Assembly (NCBI GenBank): GCA_934045905.1
Contig: OW203766.1
Location: forward strand, 14,316,309-14,380,308
DNA from: Leuctra nigra
Taxonomy: Eukaryota; Arthropoda; Insecta; Plecoptera; Leuctridae
DNA length: 64,000 bases
Reading direction: 5' to 3'
The position numbers and the translations under genes were made by a program. The notes beneath the pieces were generated by a model. It saw nothing but the letters and a program-made list of their open reading frames with translations. It was not told where the DNA came from and made no database searches. This document shows positions 37,766 to 47,406 of the stretch, one piece after another; position 1 is the first letter of the stretch, and each line of letters opens with the position of its first letter.

Positions 37766-39181
37766 ACATGATGCCAAATCTCCAAAAACCATCACGAATC
37801 GTCATTTTAATATTTGTCTTCCGCACTTGTTTCTGTTCCAAGATTATAGGTCAATATTTTCCCACATTTCAATCAAGATGATATAACTCTTTGCATAGCA
37901 GTCTAAATCCACGTGTCACGTTCTGGATATTCAAATCGAAACAAAAGAGCATTAATTTCTAGTTCAAATCGTATCATTCTTCATGATTGTTATTGTGGAG
38001 GGGGAGGGGGCAATTGTCATGAACGTGTTTTGTAACATTCCCCGAAGAAAATGCTTCTATGACTCCCATAAATTGGTGGTAAAAATAAATATTTGACGCA
38101 AGCTACATAGGTAATTATAATATAGATGAAAATTTAAATAGTAGCTATCAAATTAAACTGTCAACCAACAAAATGTCATTGGTTTTAGCCATGGCAATAT
38201 ATAGTCCTATAATCATCTCTTTGAGTATTGAAAACTGACGCTAAATTAAATAACTATCATTCGGTAACACGCTTTTAACTAATCAGAATAAGTTAATCAA
38301 CACAACAAAATGTTGAGTTAAAATGTATTTAACATTATTGTGGGTATGTAGTCGGGGGCAAATCCAGAATGTTGCTACCTGAGCTAACTTGCTACATACA
38401 AATCTACTTCACCCACAAAGTTGAGATTATTTACCAGAACCTACAACAGCCAACGAGATCTCACAAAATGAAGATGTAATACAGCCACGTGCCGAGTATT
38501 TATTTCAAACATATACAAAATAACAACAATGACATTAGTTTCAGGTTTGGTTTGTTACAAAGTTTGAATCTCGCATCAAATGCTACAGAGTTATGCCTTC
38601 TGTATTACAAGTCCCGTGTCGAATAGCAAATGAATAATTCATGGTCCAAACAGTGATTCAACTTCATGAAAGAAATCACGATGACATTTATTACCCTCAG
38701 TTTGTTCTGCGATTGTTCTGGTCAATGTTTTCACCCTTCAGCAAGAGGGTGGAGAAGCCGTGAGATCAGCGTTTTGGCGCAGGGGGGGGGGGGGGGGGAG
38801 TTTTCCGCATTGCGAGACCGGAAAACTGGGACTTTTCCAGGGGGCAGTTTGGCCCTTTGTCGGGTGGGAGGAAGTTGACAATTTCGATTTGCTTTTCAAT
38901 TGTAATGCATTTTGGAACTTTGGAAACCGGTCGATGAAGATAACAAAGAAATGAGAATACTTTTTGTGTGTGAAAAAAAGCGATGTTCATTGGAATAGGA
39001 AAAAGTTTTCGCCATGTGGTTTATTTTGCTATTTGTTCCAAATGTTTGAATTAATTTAATTTTGTTTTATTGCTTTGTAGAGAGAAAAGAATACTTACAA
39101 TGTACGCAATTCACTTTAAATTTGCTAAAATACTATAAACAAAAACTCATGAAAAAACCCACAAAAAACAGCTACCAATTT
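37766..39181. other. no gene seen; G17 tract
   Basis: An uninterrupted G17 run lies at 38782-38798. GCCATGGCAAT near 38188 is an X-box-like half. No gene recognised. Confidence 0.45.
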
Positions 39182-39412
39182 GTACCTCAGAGGAAGAAGG
39201 CCAGAAGTCCATTACAATGATTTTTCAGGCTGGCTTTATCCAATCATATTTGTAATGGTAACAAGAGTCCATTGTGTAAGAGAGTAATTCAATACAACTG
39301 TATTTGTTGATATTCAGTCAAATGGCAATCGATAGAGTTTGAATACATCATTCCAAAAGTGTGCAACGCAAAATCGAGAAAATGGACATCCGGCCTTCTA
39401 CCTCTAAAGCAC
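39182..39412 (-). mobile_element. MITE family M, copy 4
   Basis: Starts GTACCTCAGAGGAAGAAGG and ends GGCCTTCTACCTCTAAAGC. The internal 'gtcaaatggcaatcgataga' and 'aatcgagaaaatgg' blocks match family M in the orientation of copy 2. Confidence 0.7.
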
Positions 39413-39980
39413 AGAATTGTAATTGCCCATCCAAATAAAGATTTTTAATAAGAAAATACTTACGTACATTCACTAATTGTAAAGTGGGAAGACGAATTAA
39501 GCCGTGAATGTCGTTTATTTGGGGTTATTTATTTTCAATCGCTGATGGAATGATGACATTGTAACTAAAATAATCGTACCCTGCATATGGTTATAGAAAA
39601 CAAGAACATTTAACTGCATTTCAACTTAAATGAGTGCATTAGTATCATCATAACTATTATTACATAATTATCTCTGCTAAACAAGTTTGCTCCCCGTCGG
39701 GTCTGGTTGCATGTTGCTGGCTGCAGTTCCCATGCACATTGCAGCCGACTAACGACTGGCGTGTCAACTACACATGTTCCTCTACACCTGTGTCGCCGGA
39801 TCCTCGGCCACTGACTCCGTGCTGCGTGCTGGGATAGTTCCCATAGCAGACCAATCACACACGTTTCAGCTCTCTAGTGCGCAGAAGTAGACGATAGTTA
39901 GTGGTCCTTGATTAGAAGAGAGGAGAGAGTAAAGACGCTCGGCAAACGATAAGAAATTCTACATACTGATATTTAATTCT
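39413..39980. other. no gene seen
   Basis: Unassigned sequence. The longest minus-strand frame (about 39610-39858) shows no domain features. Confidence 0.4.
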
Positions 39981-40232
39981 GTACCTCAGAGGTAGAAGGA
40001 CGACAGTCCATTTTCTCGATTTTGCGTTGCACACTTTGGAATGATGTAGGTAATCAAACTCTGTTGCCATTTGACTGATGTCAACAAATACCGTGATATT
40101 GAAGTAATCTCTTGCACAATGTCTCGTGGCACCATTACAATTAATATGATTGTATGAAGGCAGAATTAAAGGTTTTTGAGCTCACACGAAGAGTCGTTGA
40201 AGTGGACTTCCGCCCTTCTACCTTTGAGGTAC
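39981..40232 (+). mobile_element. MITE family M, reference copy (252 bp)
   Basis: Terminal inverted repeats GTACCTCAGAGGTAGAAGG and CCTTCTACCTTTGAGGTAC, continuing inward as GTCCATT/AGTGGAC. The interior includes 'gcgttgcacactttggaatg' and 'gtatgaaggcagaattaaa'. No coding frame. This is the most complete of the seven copies in this window. Confidence 0.8.
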
Positions 40233-40476
40233 ACAACTTTTAATCAAGGTCATAGCTGACGGACATTCAAGAGGTCAGTTCTTGAGCTTTATGTTTTGAA
40301 ACAGTTCAACTTCAAAAAGTTGAATTAAAAAAATCTAATTTTTAAGCAATGAAATGATTAACCCTAAAATAGACAATGTGTACTAAGTTAAAGCTGATTA
40401 TGGAATGAAAATAACTCTGATCTCTATAAAACACCGTTCTGGGTGCAACTTCTGTATCCGCCCAGTTTCCAACACT

Positions 40477-40800
40477 GCTGTTTCCCGGGCGCTCTTGCAC
40501 TTGGCGGGAATACACACCTCTGTTCCCGCCAACTGTGATGCTCGCCACTCGGACTCTGCTGTTTCCCGGGCGCTGTTGCACTTGGCGGGAATACACACCT
40601 CTGTTCCCGCCAACTGTGATGCTCGCCACTCGGACTCTGCTGTTTCCCGGGCACTGTTGCACTTGGCGGGAATACACACCTCTGTTCCCGCCAACTGTGA
40701 TGCTCGCCACTCGGACTCTGCTGTTTCCCGGGCGCTGTTGCACTTGGCGGGAATACACACCTCTGTTCCCGCCAACTGTGATGCTCGCCACTCGGACTCT
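40477..40800. repeat. 81-bp minisatellite, exactly four units, with paired E2F-type sites
   Basis: Four head-to-tail units of 81 bp, differing at only a few bases. Each holds TTGGCGGGAA and its reverse complement TTCCCGCCAA about 12 bases apart. This makes a potential hairpin and two matches to the E2F/DP consensus per unit. Because 81 is a multiple of 3, several frames stay open in both directions. I regard all of them as artefacts. Confidence 0.85.
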
Positions 40801-41196
40801 GTTCTGCACCACAGAACCAAGTAACACTAACCCGTTATTTACGCTAATGACTGGTCGAGTGGGGGAGTTAATACGTGTGCAATGCCGTGTTTAGTGGTTT
40901 TTACATTGAATTGGGGGACGGAATTTCAAATTGAATGGTACTCATTTCCTCTGTAGGTATAACGTGATGCACTGAGTAATAGACTGCATACCTGCTGAAT
41001 TAGTAACTCACACAAAATTCAAGGAGAAAATTATCATCACTCACATTCATTATCAATCGCCAGGAACTTGAATATCAGTATATAATTCATTATTAAGCTC
41101 AAAATTGGAAATATTTCAAAAATTACTTGGGTTGTTTATATTCTTAATTATATTTTATTTTACAAAACGATTTCAGCTTTATATCTTTATAATTCT
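40801..41196. other. no gene seen
   Basis: Short spacer between the minisatellite and a MITE. Nothing recognised. Confidence 0.4.
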
Positions 41197-41392
41197 GTAT
41201 ACCTTAGAGGTAAAAGGCCGGAATTCCATTTTTACGATTTTACGTAGCCTTTTTTGGAATGATGTAATAAAGCTCCATCAACTGTCCATTGGCTGCCAAC
41301 AAATACATTTATGACTCAAGTCACCATTACAAAATAATATTAGCTCACCTCAAGAATCGTAATGGACTTCTGCCCTTCTACCTCTAAAGTAC
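41197..41392 (+). mobile_element. MITE family M, copy 6
   Basis: Begins GTATACCTTAGAGGTAAAAGG and ends CCCTTCTACCTCTAAAGTAC. 'tttttggaatgatgtaataa' is shared with the reference copy. It carries an internal deletion of about 50 bp. Confidence 0.65.
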
Positions 41393-42255
41393 CTCTTCTG
41401 AAAACAAAATTAATTCAAGGATAATTTCTATCATGCCAATTATAGACTCCAGAGTTATATTCAATATGCACTTTCATTGAGTGGAAATTAAAATGGTCCA
41501 ATTTCAAAAAATGTATTTTTTTAAATGTATAATAATAAGTTTTAATATTAAAAGTCTACTGAAATCGGCATTTGTAACATCCCACAAAACTGCAAAACAG
41601 TAAACCAAAACCCTCGTTCTTCCTTTCTGCATTCACGTCATTGACCCTCAAGGAGCTCCACTATCTCCCCTCCTCTACAACTTACACGACTCCTAATTGC
41701 TCTGACGGTCTCGGCGTTGTCTTCACTTATCAGTTATCCACGTCACCAAGATGGCCGTGTCAGATAGCCGAAGATGATCGATCACAACCGAACTCGATTA
41801 CTCCACCCGAAAACCTTTTACTTGACGACATCGTCCGAGGTAAAGCGGCGTCGTATCAATTAGAGATGCATCTCATTATCGAGACACGTTGTTATGGTAA
41901 CATGTGGAAGCTGTTTGACAGCTTACATGTAGGAAGCTGATGCCGTTTAGAAGACGTATTAATCTGATGTGGGATGAAACTAACAGGCGAGAAGTGATTC
42001 GGTGATAATTGGTTGGGCTTTGGCTGGGCCGGATGGCCTCGAGAATATTATATTTTAGTGTCTATATTGTAAGATAATTATTATGTATAGAATATTATTG
42101 CTCAATTTATTAATATACATTACTTGGAGCTGGTTTTCAATGCTCTATTAAAATAATGTTGAAAGATTATGTAGTCATTCTAGGAATGTCATTGGTTGTT
42201 GTCATGGCAATTAATCCAAATTTAGCAGACCATTTAAAAACTAACCCTTTGGTAT
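41393..42255. other. no gene seen; left flank of the Polinton
   Basis: No coding exon recognised. GTTGTCATGGCAAT (42198-42211), an X-box-like motif within a dispersed repeat, lies 50 bp outside the Polinton's left end. Confidence 0.45.
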
Positions 42256-42261
42256 CTTATC
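42256..42261. repeat. Polinton target-site duplication, left (CTTATC)
   Basis: The six bases before the left TIR are identical to 56317-56322, directly after the right TIR. Six-base duplications are diagnostic of Polinton/Maverick integration. Confidence 0.95.
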
Positions 42262-42532
42262 AGTAGAAGGCAGGGCGGTTGGGTACACTATAAATAGATT
42301 ATGACGTCATCATTTTTTATCAATTTTTTTACCAAATTTTTTATCGAATTTTTTTTATCGATTTTTTATCGATTTTTTATCATTTTTTTTAGCGTATTTT
42401 TTATTGATTTTTTTATCATTGGTTTTGTTTTGGACCGCCTCCACCGGAAGCCGTCACCACCGGAAGCCGCCCCACCACCGCCGCTGGAAACCGTCATCAC
42501 TCAAGGCTCCGCCCCTTTTTTATTTTCTGGCC

Positions 42533-42605
42533 GTGTCTCGAAGCCATGTCACTTGCGAATCTCATAATTAGAATCCAGCGACGCTAACCACTGCCCTAAC
42601 GAGGC
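42533..42605 (-). pseudogene. tRNA-Arg(UCU)-like remnant in the left TIR
   Basis: Mirror copy of 55973-56045. See that entry for the structure. Confidence 0.35.
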
Positions 42606-43781
42606 AATAGAGTAGAAGCGCTGTAATGAGTGTACAAGTCCTCTTGTTGACCTCAAAAGTGAAAGTAAGTTCGACTGTTCGACCGACCGAGTCTGTTTGA
42701 TCGACCTCATCTGTCATTGTCGCTGCTTAGTACCAATGTACCGTTACACTAATGAGTTTATAAGTACCTTTGTGGTGGCTAATTATAGTGTACTATAAAA
42801 TTTTGCTTACTGAAACTATGTTTCATTGTGTTAATGTACCTGCAAACACCATCTAGCGGCTAAATTGTGAACCTTCAACTCACTACTTCTGTCGCCACCT
42901 AGTTGCAAAATGAGAAACTGTAGTGACAATGCCGACCATTTTGGAATGTATTTCTATTTTCGTGAAACATAACGGATAGCTTGATCTACTGTCTCAATTC
43001 ATATTGACCAATGCCAGCATGAAACAAATTCTAATGAGAATCAATGAAACTTGATGAAAACTTACTGAATTTTATTTTTTACATACTTTGGATTAATGAA
43101 CTATTGATTGAATAATTGATAGATTGATTAGTTAATGATTTTAAAACATGATTTTACATGAATGGAAAATCATTTGGTACGTCATTGGGTAACAAATAAC
43201 CACGCGTGTTTCATTCCTGGTGTCTAAAATGTGAAACTATTATTTTTACGACAATAAAAGTGCCAAAGTACCTACAAACTCCACACTAAAGTGTAAAGCT
43301 ACTCTACGTCCTTGTGACCAAAGTATCTGCAAACGCCATCTAGCGGCTGAAATGTGATCCTATAATCTAGTTCCTTTATGTGTTGTACCTTGTTGCAAAT
43401 TGTGAAACTAAAGTCATTGGCCGACTTGGATTCTATTATCAGAATAGAATGTGTTCTACTTTCTATTTTCAAAGTCATAGCATTCTTCTACATTCTATTT
43501 CTATTTTCAGGAAAGATAGCGGTAACTTGATCTACATTCTAATTTCATTCTGGTCAATGACTTATATGAAGTAAACGTTCCATCAAAACAAATTCTATTT
43601 AGAATGAATCTTGTTGAGGAATGCAATGACTTATAGAATTTATAAAATATCAGCCAAGCTCTTAAATAATCACAAGATTTAAAATCATGGTTTTACACGG
43701 GAGATGATAGGGAAACAAATAACCACACGGAATTCATTTAAAAACCATCATGGTGTATATAATTGAGGAATAAGACAATGA

Positions 43782-44338
43782 TTAGTACTCACAATTAAAA
43801 TACTCCCTAATAAAAAATATTTTAATATCCTCGTCCGGATCGTAATCACTGTAATCGTCAGAATCGCAGGAATTGGTCTCATTAAACGTTGTTGGTAACT
43901 CACACAAATTGTCTATATCACTGTCATCGCACTCACTCGTGCTATCTATTTTTTCTTCCGCTTCTTCTTCTTCTTCTTCTGCATCATCTTTTTCATCTGC
44001 ATCTTCTTCTTCTTCGTCGTCATCTATGGTCAAATCTATATAGGCTTCTTCTCTAAATGGTTTTTGATGATGCTGATGGTGCTGATTCTCCATTTGAACA
44101 TAATGTGTCACCTCCTTGATAATTATGCAGTCATCGTCTTCCTAAATAAATAAATAAAATAAAATAAAATGAAATAAAACATATAAATATTCAATTAAGT
44201 AAATAAATAAATAAACAACTACATATAACATTTACATTTGACTCAAAATGTAATTAATAAAAGAAAGAAAGAAATAATTTGATTAAATAAATCAAAACTT
44301 ACCAGATCCATAAGCTCTTCATTGGTGAAGTTCGCCAT
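43782..44338 (-). CDS. TIR-encoded acidic protein, left copy (two exons, 131 aa)
   Basis: Exon 1 is 44303-44338 (ATG at 44338 reading down, 12 codons). The intron is 44142-44302 (161 bp, GTAAG donor, T-rich tract, ATTTAG acceptor). Exon 2 is 43782-44141. Sequence and frame are the same as the right-TIR copy at 54240-54796, where the motifs are described. It is transcribed outward, towards the left terminus, away from the ATPase gene. Confidence 0.75.
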
Positions 44339-44619
44339 AATAATATAACAATAATTTACGAGTACGTTTCACAGACCACCTTCTGCGTTGAATGCAAACG
44401 TGATTGTGTGAGAAATGTCAAATGGCTGTGATTTGAGAAGGCGGTGAATAAGGTGGAAATGCAAATGTCTTGAACGCGGAATATTTAAAATTCTGAATGC
44501 CCTTCACTAATGTATTGTAGTAATGATAGAACCCAGGACGGTAAGATAGAATATAGAGCGTCACGGCATTACAAATCAAAAATTTCGATGGAAAACACAA
44601 AGGCTAGGAATACTGTGAG

Positions 44620-45004
44620 GGTTTTCCAATGGGGCAAACACTATGGGGATATTGGGAAACCGTGTAAATACTCCTATGACGTATTTGAAACAGTACACGC
44701 ACACATATCACTGTTTTCCAGTACTAACTTATTCATTGTAAAATAATTAAAAGCAGTTTTTAAATATTGTTTAACGTCCAAAAATTAAAAATAATATTAG
44801 TAAAAATAAAAATATCGCAACAATGTCTTGAAAATTACGCTTTGTAAAATGTGCAGAACAGTGCAACGTTAAACACTGCAGCATGACGCAGTGTACGTAC
44901 TCAATAAATTAATAAATTGATAATTTAATATTAAAAATAATAAAAAATGCTACAAATGACTATAATTCTAAATAATATTCTTGTGTATTACTTAATCGCA
45001 ACAA

Positions 45005-45062
<58 letters not shown>

Positions 45063-45441
45063 TAGAATGTTATTTCACAAATAACAGCAATTTATTCTCA
45101 AAACAAGAATAAAAATGTCACATTCATACATAAATAATTGACAATATATTAAAGTAATGTTATTAGTAATTATAATATTATTATTATTATATTTAACTCA
45201 ACAATACATCAATATCAATTTCTTTTTCTTAAATGTTCAAGTTATTGCTAGTTTCATAGGCATGACGTCAGGGGTTTTCAGCTTTACCCACTACATCACA
45301 GCCAACAATCGAAACGTGGAGATTCAGGAGAAAAGCTAGGTCCGCTTGTCGACCTCAAAGGTTAAAGTATATATTCATTGCAGTTGGTATTTATTTACAT
45401 CTACCTATCTGAGGTTATCAGTATGTTTTCACGTACATAAT
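44620..45441. other. Polinton left non-coding region with A52 tract
   Basis: No large frame. An uninterrupted run of 52 A lies at 45008-45059. The 13-mer ATCGCAACAATGT occurs at about 44814-44826 and again directly before the A run. Between them 'gtgcagaacagtgcaacgtt' resembles the 3' end of the window's SINE. A small AT-rich hydrophobic frame (about 45157-45339) is probably chance. Confidence 0.5.
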
Positions 45442-45598
45442 TCATTTTAAAATTACTTTTGGGTAGACAAAATACTTTATTTATATAAATATTTCCTTTC
45501 TATGTGTGTGCCTGAAGATGGCTAGTGAATCTAGCTGAAACGTTGCAAATAAAGTATTTCTATTCACGTTTGTCTACCCAAAAGTAATTTTAAAATGA
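45442..45598. repeat. 157-bp inverted-repeat insertion upstream of the ATPase gene
   Basis: 29-bp perfect arms, 45442-45470 and 45570-45598 (left arm begins TCATTTTAAAATTACTTTTG). The 99-bp loop includes 'cctgaagatggctagtgaat' and 'gctgaaacgttgcaaataaa'. It lies 50 bp before the ATPase ATG, so it may carry or disrupt the late promoter. Confidence 0.7.
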
Positions 45599-45600
45599 AA

Positions 45601-45612
45601 TATATATATATA
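45601..45612 (+). promoter_or_regulatory. TATA-like tract before the ATPase gene cluster
   Basis: TATATATATATA lies about 35 bases upstream of the ATPase ATG and is the only obvious TATA-like element before the overlapping rightward gene cluster. The transcription start is not known. Confidence 0.35.
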
Positions 45613-45645
45613 GCACTGTTCAAGTGTTGACAATTAGTTGATGAA

Positions 45646-46332
45646 ATGGATCCCTCTTGGAAAGTTCCATTTAGTGCTGTGATCTCGGGGCCCAGTGGGT
45701 GTGGGAAAAGTCATTTCATTGCCCGGTTTCTCAAACACCTTGATGCTATGGTGGACAAACCAATAGCAGAAGTTATTTGGTGTTATGCAGAATGGCAAAG
45801 TCTGTATGATAACCTTCAAAAAGAACATTCTATTCGTTTCCATAGAGGTATTATTGACTCTGACGAATTACCTACTAGTTCTAAAGCACGTATAGTAATC
45901 ATCGATGATCTTCAACGTGAAGCCGATGAACGGGTCACTGATTTGTTTACCAAAGGTGGTCATCATCGCAATCTATGTGTTCTTTTCCTCGTTCAAAATA
46001 TATTTACTCAAGGAAAAGGTCGAAGAGATATTTCTTTGAACGCACACTATGTTGTCTGTTTTAAGAATCCCCGAGACAGAGCACAAATCATGCATTTATC
46101 TAGACAGGTAGCACCGCAAAACTCTAAATTTGTACAGGAAGCGTTTGAAGATGCAACAAGGGAAGCACATGGATATTTACTTTTTGACTTTAAACAAAGT
46201 ACTGATGAAATCATGCGCCTGCGCACATCAATTTTTCCTGATGATAAAGAATCATTTGTCTATATTCCAAAGAATTCGAGTATAAAATCGAAATACATGG
46301 TGGATTTACAATCATTCAATCAAAATGTCTGA
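45646..46332 (+). CDS. Polinton packaging ATPase (FtsK/HerA, A32-like)
   Basis: 228-aa P-loop ATPase expected to power packaging of viral DNA into capsids. Walker A is GPSGCGKS at residues 15-22. Walker B is VIIDDL at about 84-89, followed by a QRE/DER stretch. A conserved 'VLFLVQNIF' strand with a sensor-like Q comes near residue 120. Length matches Polinton/adintovirus ATPases. The ATG at 45646 puts the P-loop at the usual distance from the N-terminus. It is the first gene of the rightward cluster, and its stop overlaps the next start (ATGTCTGA). The frame is intact. Confidence 0.93.
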   Translation: MDPSWKVPFSAVISGPSGCGKSHFIARFLKHLDAMVDKPIAEVIWCYAEWQSLYDNLQKEHSIRFHRGIIDSDELPTSSKARIVIIDDLQREADERVTDLFTKGGHHRNLCVLFLVQNIFTQGKGRRDISLNAHYVVCFKNPRDRAQIMHLSRQVAPQNSKFVQEAFEDATREAHGYLLFDFKQSTDEIMRLRTSIFPDDKESFVYIPKNSSIKSKYMVDLQSFNQNV

Positions 46333-46654
46333 TACGATGTTGAAGCATAAGGATCTTCTTCGAATGCTTCAAAAGTGTTCGCCGTCCATGCGAAACTCCA
46401 TTTTAAAAGCAGCCGATTCTGGTCTCATCAAGTCGTTGTGTGAATGCGCACACAATACATTAAAAGGCAATGTTCGTCTGAATCCAAGTCAGAAGTCAAA
46501 ATTACGTCGACACAAGAACGTCCTTCGTAAGATTATAAAGCGAGGCGAGAATTGGAAGAAGAAGAAGAAACTCTTAATGCAAAAAGGTGGAGCCATCCTT
46601 CCTCTCTTACTTGCGCCCATTCTGTCAAGCATTGTTGGTAGTCTTATGCAATAA
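46325..46654 (+). CDS. small conserved Polinton protein with basic middle and hydrophobic C-terminus
   Basis: 109 aa. The N-terminal half is helical and Leu/Ser-rich with CECAHNTLKGN at about residues 38-48. The middle is strongly basic (KLRRHKNVLRKIIKR, then KKKKK). After QKGG the last 20 residues are hydrophobic (AILPLLLAPILSS...). Proteins of this design sit next to the ATPase in many Polintons and adintoviruses. A DNA-binding or membrane-active virion role is an inference from composition. The start overlaps the ATPase stop by 8 bases, and its TAA overlaps the next ATG (TAATG). Confidence 0.7.
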   Translation: MSDTMLKHKDLLRMLQKCSPSMRNSILKAADSGLIKSLCECAHNTLKGNVRLNPSQKSKLRRHKNVLRKIIKRGENWKKKKKLLMQKGGAILPLLLAPILSSIVGSLMQ

Positions 46655-47406
46655 TGGAAAAGACAAGGAAGATGTTACTCATTGATCCAGAGAGTATCAA
46701 TCGACTGCAGCAAACGTTTACGAGACCTCTCGCTAGCAACACGTCAACTCTGTCAAACATAGACCAGGATATGGATCAAATTCTCAATTCTAAAACCATG
46801 TCTGGTCGGGAAAAATGGAAACAGTATAACCAAGTTCTTCAGAGATATCTATATTTTGTAAATGATTCGCGAAAACCTTTGGCTATGACAATATCAGACG
46901 AGGATGTACAACGTTCAAATACTGTTGCTGCTGTCGATGCAACAAATAGGGATCTAGACTCAAAAGATGATCAGGCTTTTGAGCTCATGCGAGAACAAAC
47001 ACTCTCAACTATTCCCAACAAGTATCGCAACACTGCATCCCTACTGTATGACAAACTCAAATTTTCTGATTCTATATCATGGGATCGTTTGGGTACCGTC
47101 AGTATAAACGGAAAGAAAATTGTTGGTTCCTCCATCACCGATCTAATTGCCGATTCAATTAGGGACCGTAAAGCTACAAATCCAGAGGGCTGGATGGAGT
47201 TTGCCAACATTCTAACAGACATCAACGTACCATTGGAACTTATAGGCAATTCCCGTCGGAAAGAATTCATTCGTGTACAGCATCGTCAACCGAACACACG
47301 AGGCGTTGAAGCACGGTCTCTGGAAAGTTTCGAAATACCAGCTTTGACAGACACACCGTCACGTAAACGCAAGGTAGCCAAGTGGGAGGCATTCACATTC
47401 GAATGA
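46654..47406 (+). CDS. Polinton protein of unknown function (250 aa)
   Basis: I do not recognise a named domain. Mostly hydrophilic and predicted helical, with no signal peptide or membrane segment. It has a W-rich patch (SGREKWKQYNQ), a 'SWDRLGTVSINGKKIVGSSI' stretch and a basic C-terminus (PSRKRKVAKWEAF). Its fixed place between the small protein and the integrase suggests a conserved structural or regulatory role. It starts in a TAATG overlap with the gene before, and its TGA overlaps the integrase start (ATGA). Confidence 0.7.
   Translation: MEKTRKMLLIDPESINRLQQTFTRPLASNTSTLSNIDQDMDQILNSKTMSGREKWKQYNQVLQRYLYFVNDSRKPLAMTISDEDVQRSNTVAAVDATNRDLDSKDDQAFELMREQTLSTIPNKYRNTASLLYDKLKFSDSISWDRLGTVSINGKKIVGSSITDLIADSIRDRKATNPEGWMEFANILTDINVPLELIGNSRRKEFIRVQHRQPNTRGVEARSLESFEIPALTDTPSRKRKVAKWEAFTFE

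Larger units (their letters stand above)
42262..44619 (+). repeat. Polinton left terminal inverted repeat (2358 bp)
   Basis: Every position p pairs with 98578-p in the right TIR, at all points checked from 42262 to 44619, so there are no indels. I found two substitutions (43149-43150). Outer part: a (TTTTTTATCGA)-like AT tract at 42308-42421, a GC-rich CCGGAAGCCG block at about 42443-42500 and a tRNA-like remnant. Inner part: the iteron-like motifs and the acidic gene. Confidence 0.95.

Noticed and set aside
40342..40894. Several overlapping 76-161-residue repetitive frames on both strands
   Set aside because: All follow from an 81-bp tandem repeat whose length is a multiple of three. There is no independent sign of coding.
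42301..42567. 88-residue frame in each TIR, rich in Phe and Ile
   Set aside because: It reads the TTTTTTATCGA-type AT tract and the GC-rich block next to it. Low-complexity and biologically implausible.
45157..45339. 60-residue hydrophobic frame in the Polinton left interior
   Set aside because: AT-driven Leu/Ile/Asn composition, with no homologous design recognised. Kept only as a remark in the region entry.
44620..45645. Possible degraded PolB in the left interior of the Polinton
   Set aside because: Only about 1 kb, AT-rich, with an A52 tract. No polymerase motifs were recognised in any frame, while neighbouring genes are intact, so a decayed full-length gene is not supported.
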